This document shows positions 37,157 to 49,497 of a stretch of 64,000 nucleotides of DNA, one piece after another; the stretch's first letter is position 1, and every line of letters begins with the position of its first letter. The stretch spans positions 38,730,620 through 38,794,619 of the forward strand of contig CM043700.1 in assembly GCA_023935145.1 (NCBI GenBank), given 5' to 3'. The position numbers were made by a program, and so were the translations under genes. The notes under the pieces were generated by a model that was not told the origin of the DNA, ran no database searches, and saw nothing but the letters and a program-made list of their open reading frames with translations. Source of the stretch: Bretschneidera sinensis. Lineage: Eukaryota > Streptophyta > Magnoliopsida > Brassicales > Akaniaceae.

Positions 37157-38419
37157 AAAGGAGGTGTGTTTTCAGAAATTCCAATTATTGAAAAAAAAAT
37201 TGTTATTACTGAGTTTGGATCTCTTTTACTCTATAAATTGTGAAGTAAAATCTAGCAATACATTGTTTTGTATATAGATTTTTGTTTTCAAGATTTTTAC
37301 AGATAAATTTGGATTCCTTTAAAATTTAAATTCGGTGTAACCACCTTTTGTTGGGATTAGATTCAAAATCTGATTAAGCGGTATTGAATGTCTGATTAAA
37401 ATAGGAAGATTTTGATTGGGTGGAGGAAAACCAGTGGGGATCGAAATATTTGGGGATTTGAATTGAGGGAGGAATTTGTTGAGATACTTTTCAAATCTCA
37501 CATCGTAAATAAGTGTTATTGTAAGTTATTCTAGTCTCACATCATTTTTGTACCAAAAAGTATGTGGATACTAGTTATTATAATTATGAGCATAAACATA
37601 GTTATTCCCTCACCCCTATTCATTAACCAAGAATAGTTGGGCAGATGGTAGTGTAGCAACCAAACATCAATATAGGGATCCAGAGGTTGAGTGAACATTG
37701 GGTGCATTGGGGTTTTGAGTTGTGAGATTGGAGAGAGTTTTCACATAGTTTTATCCAAAAAATTGTGTATTATAGTGTAGTGAGTTTTAACAGCTTTCCT
37801 CCATCCAAAAGTTACAAAAGTAGTGGAATAATGATTGGTTTGGTTTGTGTTTTTTTTCCTCTTTATTTTTGCTATTGTGATTGCATAGTTGTTTTGGGTG
37901 TTAGAATTCCCAACACTTTTTGATTCAAATCAATTTATAAAAAGAATGCATTTCAAATTTTATTTCACAACTTTTACGATAGAGAATCTGAACTCATCGT
38001 TATTGATTTTGAGACGGGGCTAATTAGAAGAAAAGACGTAATTTGATTGGAGAAGGTTTTTTGCAAGAGAATACGAAAGAGGGCTTGTAGTCACGGATCA
38101 TATCTCCATAGTTCGAAAAAGGATAAGGTAAGCAGTAGTGAGCCTCCGGCTCCTGTTACTAAATCGGACACCACATTGTTTACTTCTACTCCTAATAAGA
38201 AGAAAAAGATCAAAATGGATAATGCATATTGCCGAATGGATCTCACTTCACACGAGGCTTCTCCTTGCTTTCATAGGATTTCCCCTTGCTTTCATAGGAT
38301 TTCTAGTGAAGTAACCGTAGATCATAAAAATTCATTTGTTGCAACCAATGAGAGGGGCATATGTTCAGTAGAGTTATCTGATGGAAATTGTAAGAAGAAG
38401 AAAAAGGAGAGGAAAACAA
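37157..38419 (+). repeat. MBD4-like block, partial copy X2
   Basis: Starts AAAGGAGGTGTG like X1 and X3 and runs collinearly until 38419. There it is replaced by OCT1 exon-1 sequence. The junction lies in CAAG, shared by both parents. Confidence 0.85.
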
Positions 38420-38589
38420 GAAAGAAGAGGGAAGCAGGAATTGCTGGTAGAAACTTGCGGTCACAAATAAGACCCCATTCAGCAATAATAGAGCTTTTAT
38501 TCCCACCAACCCACTCCCAACTCCCTGCCGCTAATCCGCACACAGAAGACGAAGAACCACCATTAACGCACAAAGATGAAGCGTTATAA
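38047..38589 (+). pseudogene. Chimeric frame: MBD4-like N-terminus fused to antisense OCT1 exon 1
   Basis: The plus-strand frame is open for 180 codons (first codon TTG, so an authentic start is not shown; the first in-frame ATG is near 38215). The first ~120 codons are MBD4-like sequence, including a 21-bp tandem duplication (38271-38312) that repeats Ser-Pro-Cys-Phe-His-Arg-Ile in frame. After 38419 the frame reads the complementary strand of OCT1 exon 1. No known domain is formed. Probably a by-product of rearrangement, but it is intact where X1 and X3 are broken. Confidence 0.55.
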
Positions 38590-38855
38590 TTTGCAGTACC
38601 AATGCTCTTGCATTTCCAAGCAGGTGGCTGTGCATCACTGAAAATGGTGACCAAAGTGTTTTGGGAATCAAACATCCATGCCAATGACGCCAACAACACG
38701 TGCAAAAGCTGTGACAAACCCAACGATCCCACGTGCCCTTCTATCACCTCATCCACTGTCAGCTCCAACTTGGTCGTCGTTGTTGCTGATCCTCTTTCTA
38801 GTACTGAATCCGAATTGTTTACATGCACAAGCTTTTTTGCTTCATCTACTTCCAT
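38322..38855 (-). pseudogene. Duplicated OCT1 exon 1 fused to antisense MBD4-like sequence
   Basis: The start codon and first 145 or so residues are nearly identical to OCT1 exon 1, including the first membrane segment and glycosylated loop. The last 13 bases of the exon and the splice donor are lost. From 38419 downward the frame continues through the complement of block X2, adding about 30 residues that begin with a Phe-rich hydrophobic run, then stops. The product would be 177 aa with the first membrane helix and possibly a second. It cannot be a transporter. The duplicated upstream region keeps the TATA-like motif, so transcription is plausible. Confidence 0.85.
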
Positions 38856-40261
38856 CTTATCAAGTGGATTTAATTTGTTATGAAGTGGCTGTTGATTAAT
38901 TTCTTACTTAAATCCTCCCCAATTGCTTGACCCAATATCCATTCAGTTATACATATATAGGCAGTGTCTGACGTTTAACCTTTTCCCTTGGATTTTTTTA
39001 AGGTAAAAACAGGAAGACTACGAGTTTGCACCACCCCCTAGTTAGATTAGGATGTTATGTAACATGACCTAATCATAACGTGGATGGATATCTGTCGATT
39101 TGAAGTTTCATTTGGTCTGAACTGTAAAAACAGTTTATATTTTAGTTTATACTGAAACAACAATAAAATCAATTTTTCTGATATAAATTTAAAATTTTGA
39201 AAATAAAGACCATTTCATAAATTATATTACAAATTGTTTTTTTAATTGTTTAGCTCATATCTATTTATAAGATATAAAAATCATTTCGTAAACTCTATTA
39301 AATAGATTTATATTGTTTGGTCCAAGCGTAAAAATAATCTATAATTTAGTTTATGATTTTTAAAATAATTTATAATAAAATAATAATGAAATTATAATGT
39401 TTAGTTTTTCTAAAAAATAATTTTATAAAAATAAAAATTATTCTATAAACTATATTTAAAAACATTTTATATAATTTTTGTTTATCTATATAAAAGAAAC
39501 AACATTTCAAAATTCTACTACCAAACAAATTCTAAGGGACACAAACCAAATTAAAGGGTTGTCATAGGTTATCATCATATTCCCCTACAAAATTAGTGAC
39601 GAGGGTAGGAAACAATAACATATTTGAGTCCCACAAAAAAATTTTAACTGCATCGAATGTAAATATTTTATTTAACTGATAATTTTTTAAAATCTTCTTA
39701 ATAATATTAATTAAATATATATAAAATTTTTAAAAATTATTTCAACAGGGCAAATCAAGAGCGCAGCCAACTACTTCTCCAGTCCCACACTCCCACCTTG
39801 CAGAGATTCAATTTGGTCGTTTTAAGTTAATGGTCTCAAACCTGAAGCTACCACGTGGAAAACGTTAATTGCTGGGTAGAGCCAATCATACACACTGATA
39901 GTCATATCCACTACGACAAAGTTTGTGGTGGCATTACTTTTTGTTGTGGACGGGACAGTGGGATCATGCCACTTTGATACAGTTTGACTTAATAATTGAT
40001 TCAATTTATCATTTACAAATAATTTTTGAGTGGTTAAAATACATCACTCAATAGAAAATTAATATATATGTTCACTTATAAAAATATATACATTATTTTA
40101 TCTTTCAAAAAAGAAAAAATACTTATATAAAAAAATTAGATTAAAAAATTTATATCAAACAAAAGAAAAATGGTAATTTCATCTTATACAGTCTCACAAT
40201 TTTTTCATTAAAGTAAGATTCTTAATCCTATATAAAAGACACATTATTCTTGAGAAAATAT

Positions 40262-40543
40262 TTTACTCCTATATAAATGTCACATTTATTTCAAGTGTAC
40301 ATTCATTACACAATTTCTCAAATATCCTCATCTTCTATACTCACCTCACCTCTTCTCTTCATCACGTTACTTACTGATTTAAGTATCGGAGAGCATTCCT
40401 CGAAGTACAATACTCCGACAGCTTCCCTTTTCAGATATCTCGGACTCGGACGACCCAAGACTTAACATTGACTGACTTGGATTGGATCTCAGAAGATAAC
40501 TTGAATTGACCCAATTAAACTTGACATATTTTTGACATTAACA
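40262..40543 (+). repeat. Partial or solo LTR related to the LARD family (unit B)
   Basis: Duplicate of 22570-22857, ending TTTGACATTAACA. Confidence 0.5.
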
Positions 40544-42528
40544 AACAATGAAGTTGAAAATTGTTTAATATTTAATAAAACAAAAGTGAAAAGATTTTTT
40601 TAACATAAATTCGGTTTCTTGAAAGCTACTTTTTAATTTTTTAATTTATTTTATAAACTGTTTTTTAAAGGTATTTGATTTATATTTTATTTATTAGAAA
40701 CATATATAAATTATTTCATAAACTATCCCACACGGAATTAATAATTGATATGATTTTTCTATCTTATAAACAAGAGCACGTCAAGCACTCTTAAAAAAGT
40801 TTTTGAAAAATGTCAAAAACTAAAAATGAATTTATAATAAACTGAATTTGTGTGAGAATAACTGTTTTTACTTTTCATTTAGAGTGAGTATGAGTCGAAT
40901 TAACCTAGAAACTCAAATTGATCATACAGATTGGAGAAAATCTCAACCAACTCAATCCAACTCATGTATTGGTCCAATCCAACTCGATCAAACCGATTTG
41001 AATCATTGGTTTAATATGTTTGGTGCTATCAAAACAAGGAAAATACTTCCTTGCATCGGGTGTAAATCCCACTTTTACACTGGGTGGAAATTTTTAAAAA
41101 TTTCAATAACAATGTCTGTACAGCCACTATTCACGTTACCGATGAAATTGTATACCAGTTACTAATAAAATTTCAAACCTGATGCAAAAATGAAGTTTTA
41201 CACCCGATTCAAATAAAAATTTCATCCAAAATAGGTTCAGCAAAAAGTACTTTTCGAAGTCCTCCTACTAGCTACTTGTAGAAGTAGTATTTTAGAGATT
41301 CAAATAACCGTCTCTACTTAAAAAGGAACAGTCTTATGCACACAAAAATAAGAATCTATCGTCAACATGAGTTTGTTAAAGACATGTCAAGTGTTGTTTT
41401 GAAAGTGATATCACGGATGATTTATGATCTCCCATGTTTATAAAGAAAATCAATTGAAAAGATTTCAAATCCGAGAATATAAGAATATGTTTGGATAACA
41501 GTTTTCAGTGTTCAAAAACTATTATTGAAAATGAAAACTGAAAATATTTTTCTGATGTTTTATGAAGAAAACATGTTTGAATAATTGTAACTCGAAAACT
41601 GTTTCAACAATAGAAAACAATAAATTGTTGTTTGGATAATTTTATTTTAAAAACTGTTTTGATACACCTTGTAATTATTTTTAGTTTTGAGTTTAAATTA
41701 AAATCTATATTAATTTTATTTATCATATTTACTAAATACTTAAAAATAATTAATATTATTTTATTTTAATATTTTTTATATGCCATGGAGGAAGAATGAA
41801 ACTAAAAAGTGAATACTGATTTTAGGGTTATTTTTTGAAAATTACATGAGAAAACACCAATTTTGAGTTTTTAAAAAAATAATTTTTGAAAACTGATTTT
41901 TTAAAGATTATTTTAAAAAATTACTTTTAAAAACTATTTATCAAATATAAAAAAAAAAATTTCAAAAACTGAAAATAATTTTAGAAACCTCAAACATGCC
42001 CAAAGCCTTTTGGTGGCCAAGTGTGTAGATAGCGACGTTGTCCACCGATATAGCCTCCTTTAAACTGTTTAAGTGCTAATTGACGTGTTAAGCCACTACC
42101 ATGTTAATCAGAGCTTGTCGTTTACGAAAGTCAAAATGTTGCCTTCCAAGTAAGAAAGCTCTAATATTGCCTCAATTAGTTTCACTTGACTACATCTTTG
42201 AAGTGGGTATCTTTCATCATTATATTAATAATTTAGGCTAAATAATGATTTTATTCCCTGTATTTTGGGATCAAACCATTTTACTTTGGCAAATGTTAAT
42301 CATTCCCTGCATTAAAGGATCATCAGTTTTGTGATATGTTCCAGAACAATAATGATATTCATACAAAAAAAAATTATCAATATTTTCAGTTAACCTGTCG
42401 AACAGTCAATAAAAGAAGCTAGTGACATGAAAAAAAAAGATTTTATTTTTAATTTTATATCAACTGTCCGTTACAACTTAATCTCTTTGTAATTATAACT
42501 CAAACTTCCTAACACCAATGACGATAGC

Positions 42529-42831
42529 ATGTTTAAGATAAAGCATACCTACTTACTTGGCTACTCATATATTACTGCACACTTTCTCCGGCTTGTGTTA
42601 TTTTATCTCGAAAATCATTGTTGTGACTTCAAAAATATCATATTGGATTGGCAGTGTCAGTTGTGCCATAAAAGGAGAGAAGGGAATGAGTGTGCAGATA
42701 TGTTGGCGAACATGGGAGTGAGAGGAGTAATTGGCATGAAAGTTCTGTCTAGGCCTCCACCAGCGCTAAGACCATTGCTTTTGGCAGACGCGATGGGACT
42801 GGTTTTTCCCATGGGTGACAGGTTGCTTTAG
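42529..42831 (+). pseudogene. RNase H-like tail of a LINE-type element (unit B)
   Basis: Same 100-residue protein as at 32045-32347, with no difference. It lies in the 491-bp identical island 42439-42929. Confidence 0.6.
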
Positions 42832-44601
42832 TGTTTCTTTTATTTTTCTGATGTACTAAAAATATATTTAATTAATCTATTTTTAAATATTAAAAATAAA
42901 TAGTAACAAAAATGGGTGCTAGCCTAACACTCCCATTACTAATAATATGAAATGGATGGGGCTAAAAGAAAAATGGCTATAATTGCCACAATTTTTTTAG
43001 AAGGGGAACCGACCCCGGAATGAAAATGTCCTCTTAACCAAGGCGCCACAGCTTTATTAATTAAACAGTTAGTAATAGCGTAAGTCACGTTATGTTTGAT
43101 AGATAGAAAAAGTAAAAAATAAAAATTGACTGAAAATTATTTTTAACATCTATAAATCATGAAATGTTAAAATTGATTTTTTTTTTTAATTTTTTAGATG
43201 ACAATGGGTTGGTTCGATTGCGATTGCTTTTTTATCGGCACTTGCATCACTGTGAAAATGACTATATGCATCTCTCTACTAATTAGACAGGGTAATGATT
43301 GTTGGTGTATACTGTTTACCATTGCGAGTGAAACGGTCAATTGCTTTTACCAGCATTTTTTTCACTAAAATTTGTTTTTCAAACATAAATATGTGCATAT
43401 AATCATATTATCATAAAAAAGTTTTGTGTCGCTTTTTAACAACACAAACTTTTTTTATAACTAGTGAATTATGTTATCAAATATTCTAAATAAAACCAAT
43501 AAATCACAAACCATCTTAGGTAAATATCTAAACTAATGAAGGGTATAATTTTGTTAGGCGGGTGGATGTGTAGGTGGTACACTAGATCTGTCTCCCAACC
43601 ATTCCCACTTCCACTTCGGAAGATGTTTTTTGCATTTACATCCACCTACCAACAGCGGTAAAAAAAAAAGGGTAAGCAAGATCAAGTGGATCAGATTTTC
43701 GAGGGTGATCAATTAGTTTTAACAATCCTTAATTTTATTTTCACATGTGCAAATCAATCCTCCCAATTAAGGGAATCGAGGAGTGAAAGCTAAATATATT
43801 CTTTTTTTTTCTTTTTCATTCTCTCTATTAAACATATGATGAATTTTTTTTTTCCTTTCTTCTTTCCTCTCATATCTCTTTCCTACAAATAATAACATAT
43901 ATAGGTGTGCCCAAATTGGATTGAGTTTGGTTAGAGATCAACCTCTAACCCAATCCCATAACCTAAGCCTATAACATTTTTTTTTTTAAATTCTAACCTA
44001 ACCCAACCCAATTGATGATGGGTTACAAAAACCTCAACCCACAAAAACTAGAGATTGGGTTTGGGTCAAGTTTGAGTTAATTTGTAAAATCAAATCGGTT
44101 TAAATAACTCGAATTAGATTCTTGAATTAGATTTTTTTTATATTAATTAATATGCTAAAGATTATAAATAGAAATTTTAAAATACCAAATTAAAATTTTC
44201 GAATCTTAATATCTCCCTGGTATTCAAAATTTAAAGGTCTAACTATATTTTTACATAAATTTAAATCCCTAACTATATTCGATCTTACAACTACCTCTAT
44301 TCACTAAACACTCAATGATTAATCTTTTGTTGTGATGAGAACATAATTAAGGAGACCAAAATATCTCATGTTTATGGTCTTTGTCCCATTTTTCAGTTTT
44401 CAGTTTTAACTATTCACTCTCAATGATTATTCTTTTAAGTTAATTAAGCTCAATTGTTTTAAATATATATTTATAGAGTTCACAAATTCTAAAAAAAGTT
44501 TATATTCGAATAGTCAAATTGTGAAATAAAATGGGACTAACATGGAGGAGAGCTTAACATTAACTGATTAAGTTGTTGATGTTCAGTGACCAAAAACTTA
44601 A

Positions 44602-47600
44602 AGGAGGTGTGTTTTCAGAAATTCCAATTATTGAAAAAAAAATTGTTATTATTGAGTTTGGATTTTTTTTACTCTATAAATTGTGAAGTAAAATCTTTTA
44701 ATACATTGTTTTGTATATAGATTTTTGCAGATAAATTTGGATTCCTTTAAAATTTAAATTCGGTGTAACCACATTTTGTTGGGATTAGATTCAAAATCTG
44801 ATTAAGCAGTATTGAATATCTGATTAAAATAGGAAGATTTTGATTGGGTGGAGGAAAACCAGTGGGGATCGAAATATTTGGGGATTTGAATTGAGAGATG
44901 AATTTGTTGAGATACTCTTCAAATCTCACATCGTAAATAAGTATTATTGTAAGTTATTCTAGTCCCACATCATCTTTATACCAAAAAGTATGTGGATACT
45001 AGTTATTATAATTATGAGCATAAACATAGTTATTCCCTCACCCCTATTCCTTAACCAGGAATAGTTGGTCAGATGGTAGTGTAGCAACCAAACATCAATA
45101 TAGGGATCCAGGGGTTGAGTGAACATTGGGTGCATTGGGGTTTTGAGTTGTGAGATTGGGGAGAGTTTTCACATAGTTTTATCTAAAAAATTGTTTATTA
45201 TGGTGTAGTGAGTTTTAGCAGCTTTCCTCCATTCAAAAGTTGCAAAAGTAGTGGAATAATGATTGGTTTGGTTTGTGTTTTTTTTTCCTCTTTATTTTTG
45301 CTATTGTGATTGCATAGTTGTTTTGGGTGTTAGAATTCCCAACACTTTTTGATTCAAATCAATTTATAAAAAGAATGCATTTCAAATTTTATTTCACAAC
45401 TTTTACGATAGAGAATCTGAACTCATCGTTATTGATTTTGAGACGGGGCTAATTAGAAGAATAGATGTAATTTGATTGGAGATAGGTTTTTTGCAAGAGA
45501 ATACGAAAGAGGGCTTGTAATCACAGATCATATCTCCATAGTTCGGAAAAGGATAAGGTAAGCAGTAGTGAGCCTCTGGTTCCTGTTACTAAATCGGACA
45601 CCACATTGTTTACTTCTACTCCTAATAAGAAGAAAAAGATCAAAATGGATAATGCATATTGCCGAATGGATCTAACTTCACACGAGGCTTCTCCTTGCTT
45701 TCATAGGATTTCTAGTGAAGTAATGGTAGATCATAAAAATTCATTTATTGCAACCAATGAGAGAGGCATATGTTCAGTAGAGTTATCTGATGGAAATTGT
45801 AAGAAGAAGAAGAAAAACGAGAGGAAAACAAGGGATTACAGATGCAGTGAGGAGAATTTACCATATATTAAGGATGGTCTTAACGAAGAAGAGAGGGACA
45901 ACGAAATTAATAAGTGCATGGAATCCAGTGCAGATGATGAAACCGATAGGTTTTTCCCTAATGAGGTTATGTCTACTTGGCACTATAAGAAAACGAGAAC
46001 ACGCCGTAAATGTTGCGCAGATACTTTGTGTATTAAGAAGGAAGTAAAATAAGAAATTGATATGGGAGAGGAAGGGGAACTGGAGAAGACAAAGCCCAAT
46101 TTGTTGATCAAGATTAGGACCAGTCCATTTTGTGAAGTTAAGAAAGTAATAGAATTTTCTCATGTAAGTATAAATGTAAAAGTCTCGACCATGTTCTTTC
46201 ATTGTACAATTACAAGGGTGATTGTTGTGAGATGGGAAGGATAAGCAATGATAATAATTACAAGAAGGTTGTGGACTTGCAAGTTCCCTCACATTGTGTT
46301 GAAAACATTATGGGCAAAGAAGAGGGTGATAATTAAAGGATCAAGGAGTCTGAACCACCATTTGAAGAGGAGACGAGGTCCTTTATTCTAGCTACCGAGA
46401 GATATGGGAAGACAGCTTGTGAGATGGAAAATGAAGCTGGTTCTTCATCAAGTATGTGGAGAAACTTGAAACCAAAAAGAGGGCGAGATGTGAGGAAAAG
46501 AAAGACTGAAAAAGGAAATAGGATAGCACATGTAGAAGTTCGTAAGGTTTCCCTAATCCTCAACAGGGCGAGCAGCAAGAGGTGAAAAATGAGGGTAAAG
46601 TCCAAAAACTCAAACAACCAAAGTCATGTGGAAAGGTTTGTTCTATGAAGGTGAAGATCTCTCCCTACTTCCAAAACACACCCAAAGAAGAAGCAACTAT
46701 TGATGGTGACTTGTTAGATGACAAAAACGAGTGTATGAAGGTAAGAAGGCATGTGCGAATTTGTTCTGCTCTTTCCACTTCCCAGAAGCGTGATGAGGCT
46801 TACCAAAGAAAAAGTCCAAATAATACATGGAGGCCTCTATGCTCTGAATTTGATATGCCTCAAGAAAATCATGCACATGATCCATAGAGAGTATTGGTTA
46901 TATGTATGCTTCTCAACAAAACATCTAGTACGTAGGTATGCCCTCATTCCTTTTATGTTGTTCTAAGTTAATGAAACTTTTATGTCATTTTAGACTATAT
47001 TTAGGGAACACTTTGAGGTGCTAGTTGATTTGTTTCTAGTTTATCATTTCTTTAATTGAATGCCATAAGGTATTTAATTATCTCAATTTATGGGAGGGTG
47101 TGAAATGATCTTTTTTCTATTATATCATATATTAGAAAACTGAGAACTGCTCTAGCACCAATTTGTCCACATAGTTTTTTTCCCCGCAAGGTTGAAATTT
47201 CGTTTAGTTTTGCAGTTTAGATGAACATGAATAATCCTAGAAAGGTACCAACAGGTTCCTATTTTTGAATAATCTTGCTAGGAAATGAGATTTCTGCATT
47301 CTGATATATACTTCTATGAATTGTAACATATTTGTTTTGTTTTGCAGCGAATAATATTGTGATTTCCCTCCAATTTGGATTTGTTTCATTTTATTTTTCA
47401 TTGCCTTGTGAAATAGTTTGTCTTTGTCTGGGATATGGACAGACATTTTAAGTTTATGTTTATCTTTCTAAGCATTTGCTACAGTGCAAATCACTTGTGT
47501 GCTTTTTTTGTTGTCGCATAATTGTTTGATTCTGTTAATTTATCCTCAACTTCATTGTTTTCTTTCATTTATTCTTTTATTGTTTCATGATTTATTAATA

Positions 47601-47636
47601 TTGTTTTGAGCAAACTACTTGTTGGGATTTTACCTT
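44602..47636 (+). repeat. MBD4-like block, copy X3
   Basis: Third copy of the block and the most complete together with X1. It runs into the short LTR element inserted at 47620. Confidence 0.85.
45470..46935 (+). pseudogene. MBD4L: MBD4-like DNA glycosylase pseudogene fragment, X3
   Basis: Best-preserved copy. The frame 45606-46052 is open for 148 codons (Lys-rich start, acidic middle with Asp-Asp-Glu-Thr-Asp). It ends at TAA where X1 has a Glu codon (46050-46052). A later frame (46582-46887) carries Ser-Pro-Tyr-Phe-Gln, Gln-Lys-Arg-Asp-Glu-Ala-Tyr and His-Ala-His-Asp-Pro. TAG at 46885-46887 replaces the conserved Trp, as in X1. The exon ends at a donor-like GTATG (46936). The catalytic HhH-GPD exons are missing; downstream intron-like DNA is cut by the LTR element at 47620. 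It is truncated in the same way as X1, so the loss predates the duplication. Confidence 0.72.
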
Positions 47637-48190
47637 TAAAATTCACTTACTCAATCTTAGGTAAAAAACACAAGCATACCAATTAAATAAGCAAAATAAA
47701 TAAAGAGAAAGAACACCAATAATTAATGTGGTTCGACAACCTCTTTGTTCACATCCACCAACAAATCAACTGTTTTATTAATTTTCAACTACAACTTTAG
47801 GAAGAGAAAATTGTCAAACTCTCATCCCAAAATCCCAATACAATAAAAGCTCTTAACCTAGCTCTAGTTGCAAGTACCATCTCTGATAACCCAAAACCCC
47901 AATACACCAAAAGCTCTCATCCTAACTCTAGTAGTAAACCCCTTTAGTTTACAATGTATATGAGAATTATGAGTGTGCTTCTAGGACCCTTTTTATATAG
48001 AAGATATTTTCCTAATACTATTAGGAAAAAAGTAACAACATCATAGTAGATTATTACTATTTGTACAATCAATAATCTAATAGGAAATTACTACTATTCC
48101 TACTAGAACAAACAACTACAAAATAGGAAACAACTTTTTCCAAACCAATTAGAAGTCTTCTTTGTGGGGAATTGAACCAAAATCCTAACA
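47620..48190 (-). repeat. LTR of the short copia-type element (left)
   Basis: 571 bp, collinear with 48831-49411. Includes TTAATGTGGTTCG and TAGTAGATTA blocks shared by both. Confidence 0.85.
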
Positions 48191-48830
48191 AATCTCCACC
48201 TTGGCTCAAATTATCCACCTCATCATCAAATTTGGCTTTCTTCTTTTGTTGGTGCAATTGTTTTTTTTTTGGTTTCCCCATCTCATTCACTTACTCTTCG
48301 AAGCAATCATCCTCATTAGCCTTTCCATTATCATTCTCCTTCGTTCTACTTAACTTCTCAAAGTCCTTCATTGTGGCCTTGTTTTGCAATTGTGTGTGTT
48401 CTTCTTCCTTATTTTAGATGCACTCCTTATTTGAAAAATCTAGAGACTTGGATCTTGATCTTTTTTCCACCTTTCTTGAAGTGCTCTACTCGCTCACTTT
48501 GTCTGGCTCTTCTCTTGATATAATCACAAACAATTCTTCAACCTCGAACATACTTGGCCTCTTCAACTTATCTCTCTCTGGAGGTACTGTGGGAACTTCC
48601 CCATCCATCCAAACTTCATTTCCCACCATTAACATAGTGACTATGTCATCTCCTTCCAGTTGCAAGTATTTCATCTCTGTCAAAATACTACTCAACAAAT
48701 TAGTGATAATGAAATTGAAAAATATAATATTCATCATACCTTCTTCCATATTTAATTAATCAAATAGCTAAATATTAATTATGCATTCTTTTGGTATTTT
48801 TGCCTTCAGAACCACAGTTCTGATACCACT
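48191..48830 (-). other. Interior of the short copia-type element
   Basis: Contains an 87-codon minus-strand frame (48749-48486) and a 113-codon plus-strand frame (48418-48759) overlapping it. Neither matches a family I recognise. They may derive from a captured host sequence or be chance frames. Confidence 0.4.
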
Positions 48831-49411
48831 TGTCGGGATTTTATCTCTAAAATCCACCTACTCAAAATTTAGGCAAAAAACACAGCCACAACAATTAAAA
48901 AAGCAAAACAAACAAAGAGTAAGAACACTAATAATTAATGTGGTTCGGCAACCTCTTTTCCTACATCCACCAACAACTCCACTATTTTATTAATCTTCAA
49001 CTACAACTTTAGGAAGAGCAAAGTTGTCAAACTCTCACCCCAAAGTCACAATACAACAAAAACTCTTAACATAGCTCTAGTTGTAAGTGCCTTCTTTACT
49101 TGACAACCTAAAACCCCAATACACCCAAAAGCTTTTATCCTAGCTCTAGTAGTAAAACCATCTAGTTTACAATGTATATGGAATTATGAGTGTGCCTCAA
49201 ACTTTCTCTGAGACCCATTTATATAGAGGATATTTTCCTAATACTATTAGGAAAAAAAACAACATCATAGTAGATTACTACTTGTATAATCAACAATCTA
49301 ATAGGAAATTACTACTATCCTTACTAGAACAAACAACTATAAAATAGGAAACATCATTTCCCAGACCAATTAGAAGTCTTCTTTGTGGGGAATTGAGCCA
49401 AAATCCTAACA
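48831..49411 (-). repeat. LTR of the short copia-type element (right)
   Basis: 581 bp, adjacent to the primer binding site. Confidence 0.85.
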
Positions 49412-49497
49412 CTATTGACATGTACAAGCTCACATACATATATATAGGAAACCATTTTTTTTTCCTATTAGTTATAAAAAAAAAAAACACTTAATTC

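Larger units (their letters stand above)
38420..44600 (+). repeat. Segmental duplication, unit B (without copia insertion)
   Basis: Collinear with unit A. Contains the OCT1 exon-1 copy, its promoter region (TATA-like motif 38952-38959), the LARD-related LTR piece and the LINE remnant. Position ~42300 (GTTAATCATTCC) is the empty site of the copia insertion in unit A. Remaining stretches are AT-rich with no gene. Confidence 0.9.
47620..49411 (-). mobile_element. Short non-autonomous copia-type LTR element
   Basis: LTRs 47620-48190 and 48831-49411 start TGTTGGG/TGTCGGG and end CCTAACA. Flanks CTACT (47615-47619) and CTATT (49412-49416) form a 5-bp target duplication with one change. The primer binding site on the minus strand (TGGTATCAGAACTG, 48815-48828) is an initiator-Met-tRNA type. 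A purine tract (GAGCCAAGGTGGAGAT) adjoins 48190. The 640-bp interior lacks gag-pol domains, so it needed enzymes in trans. It caps the truncated MBD4-like block X3. Its LTR start is also present at the end of X1, so it was there before that block was duplicated. Confidence 0.85.
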
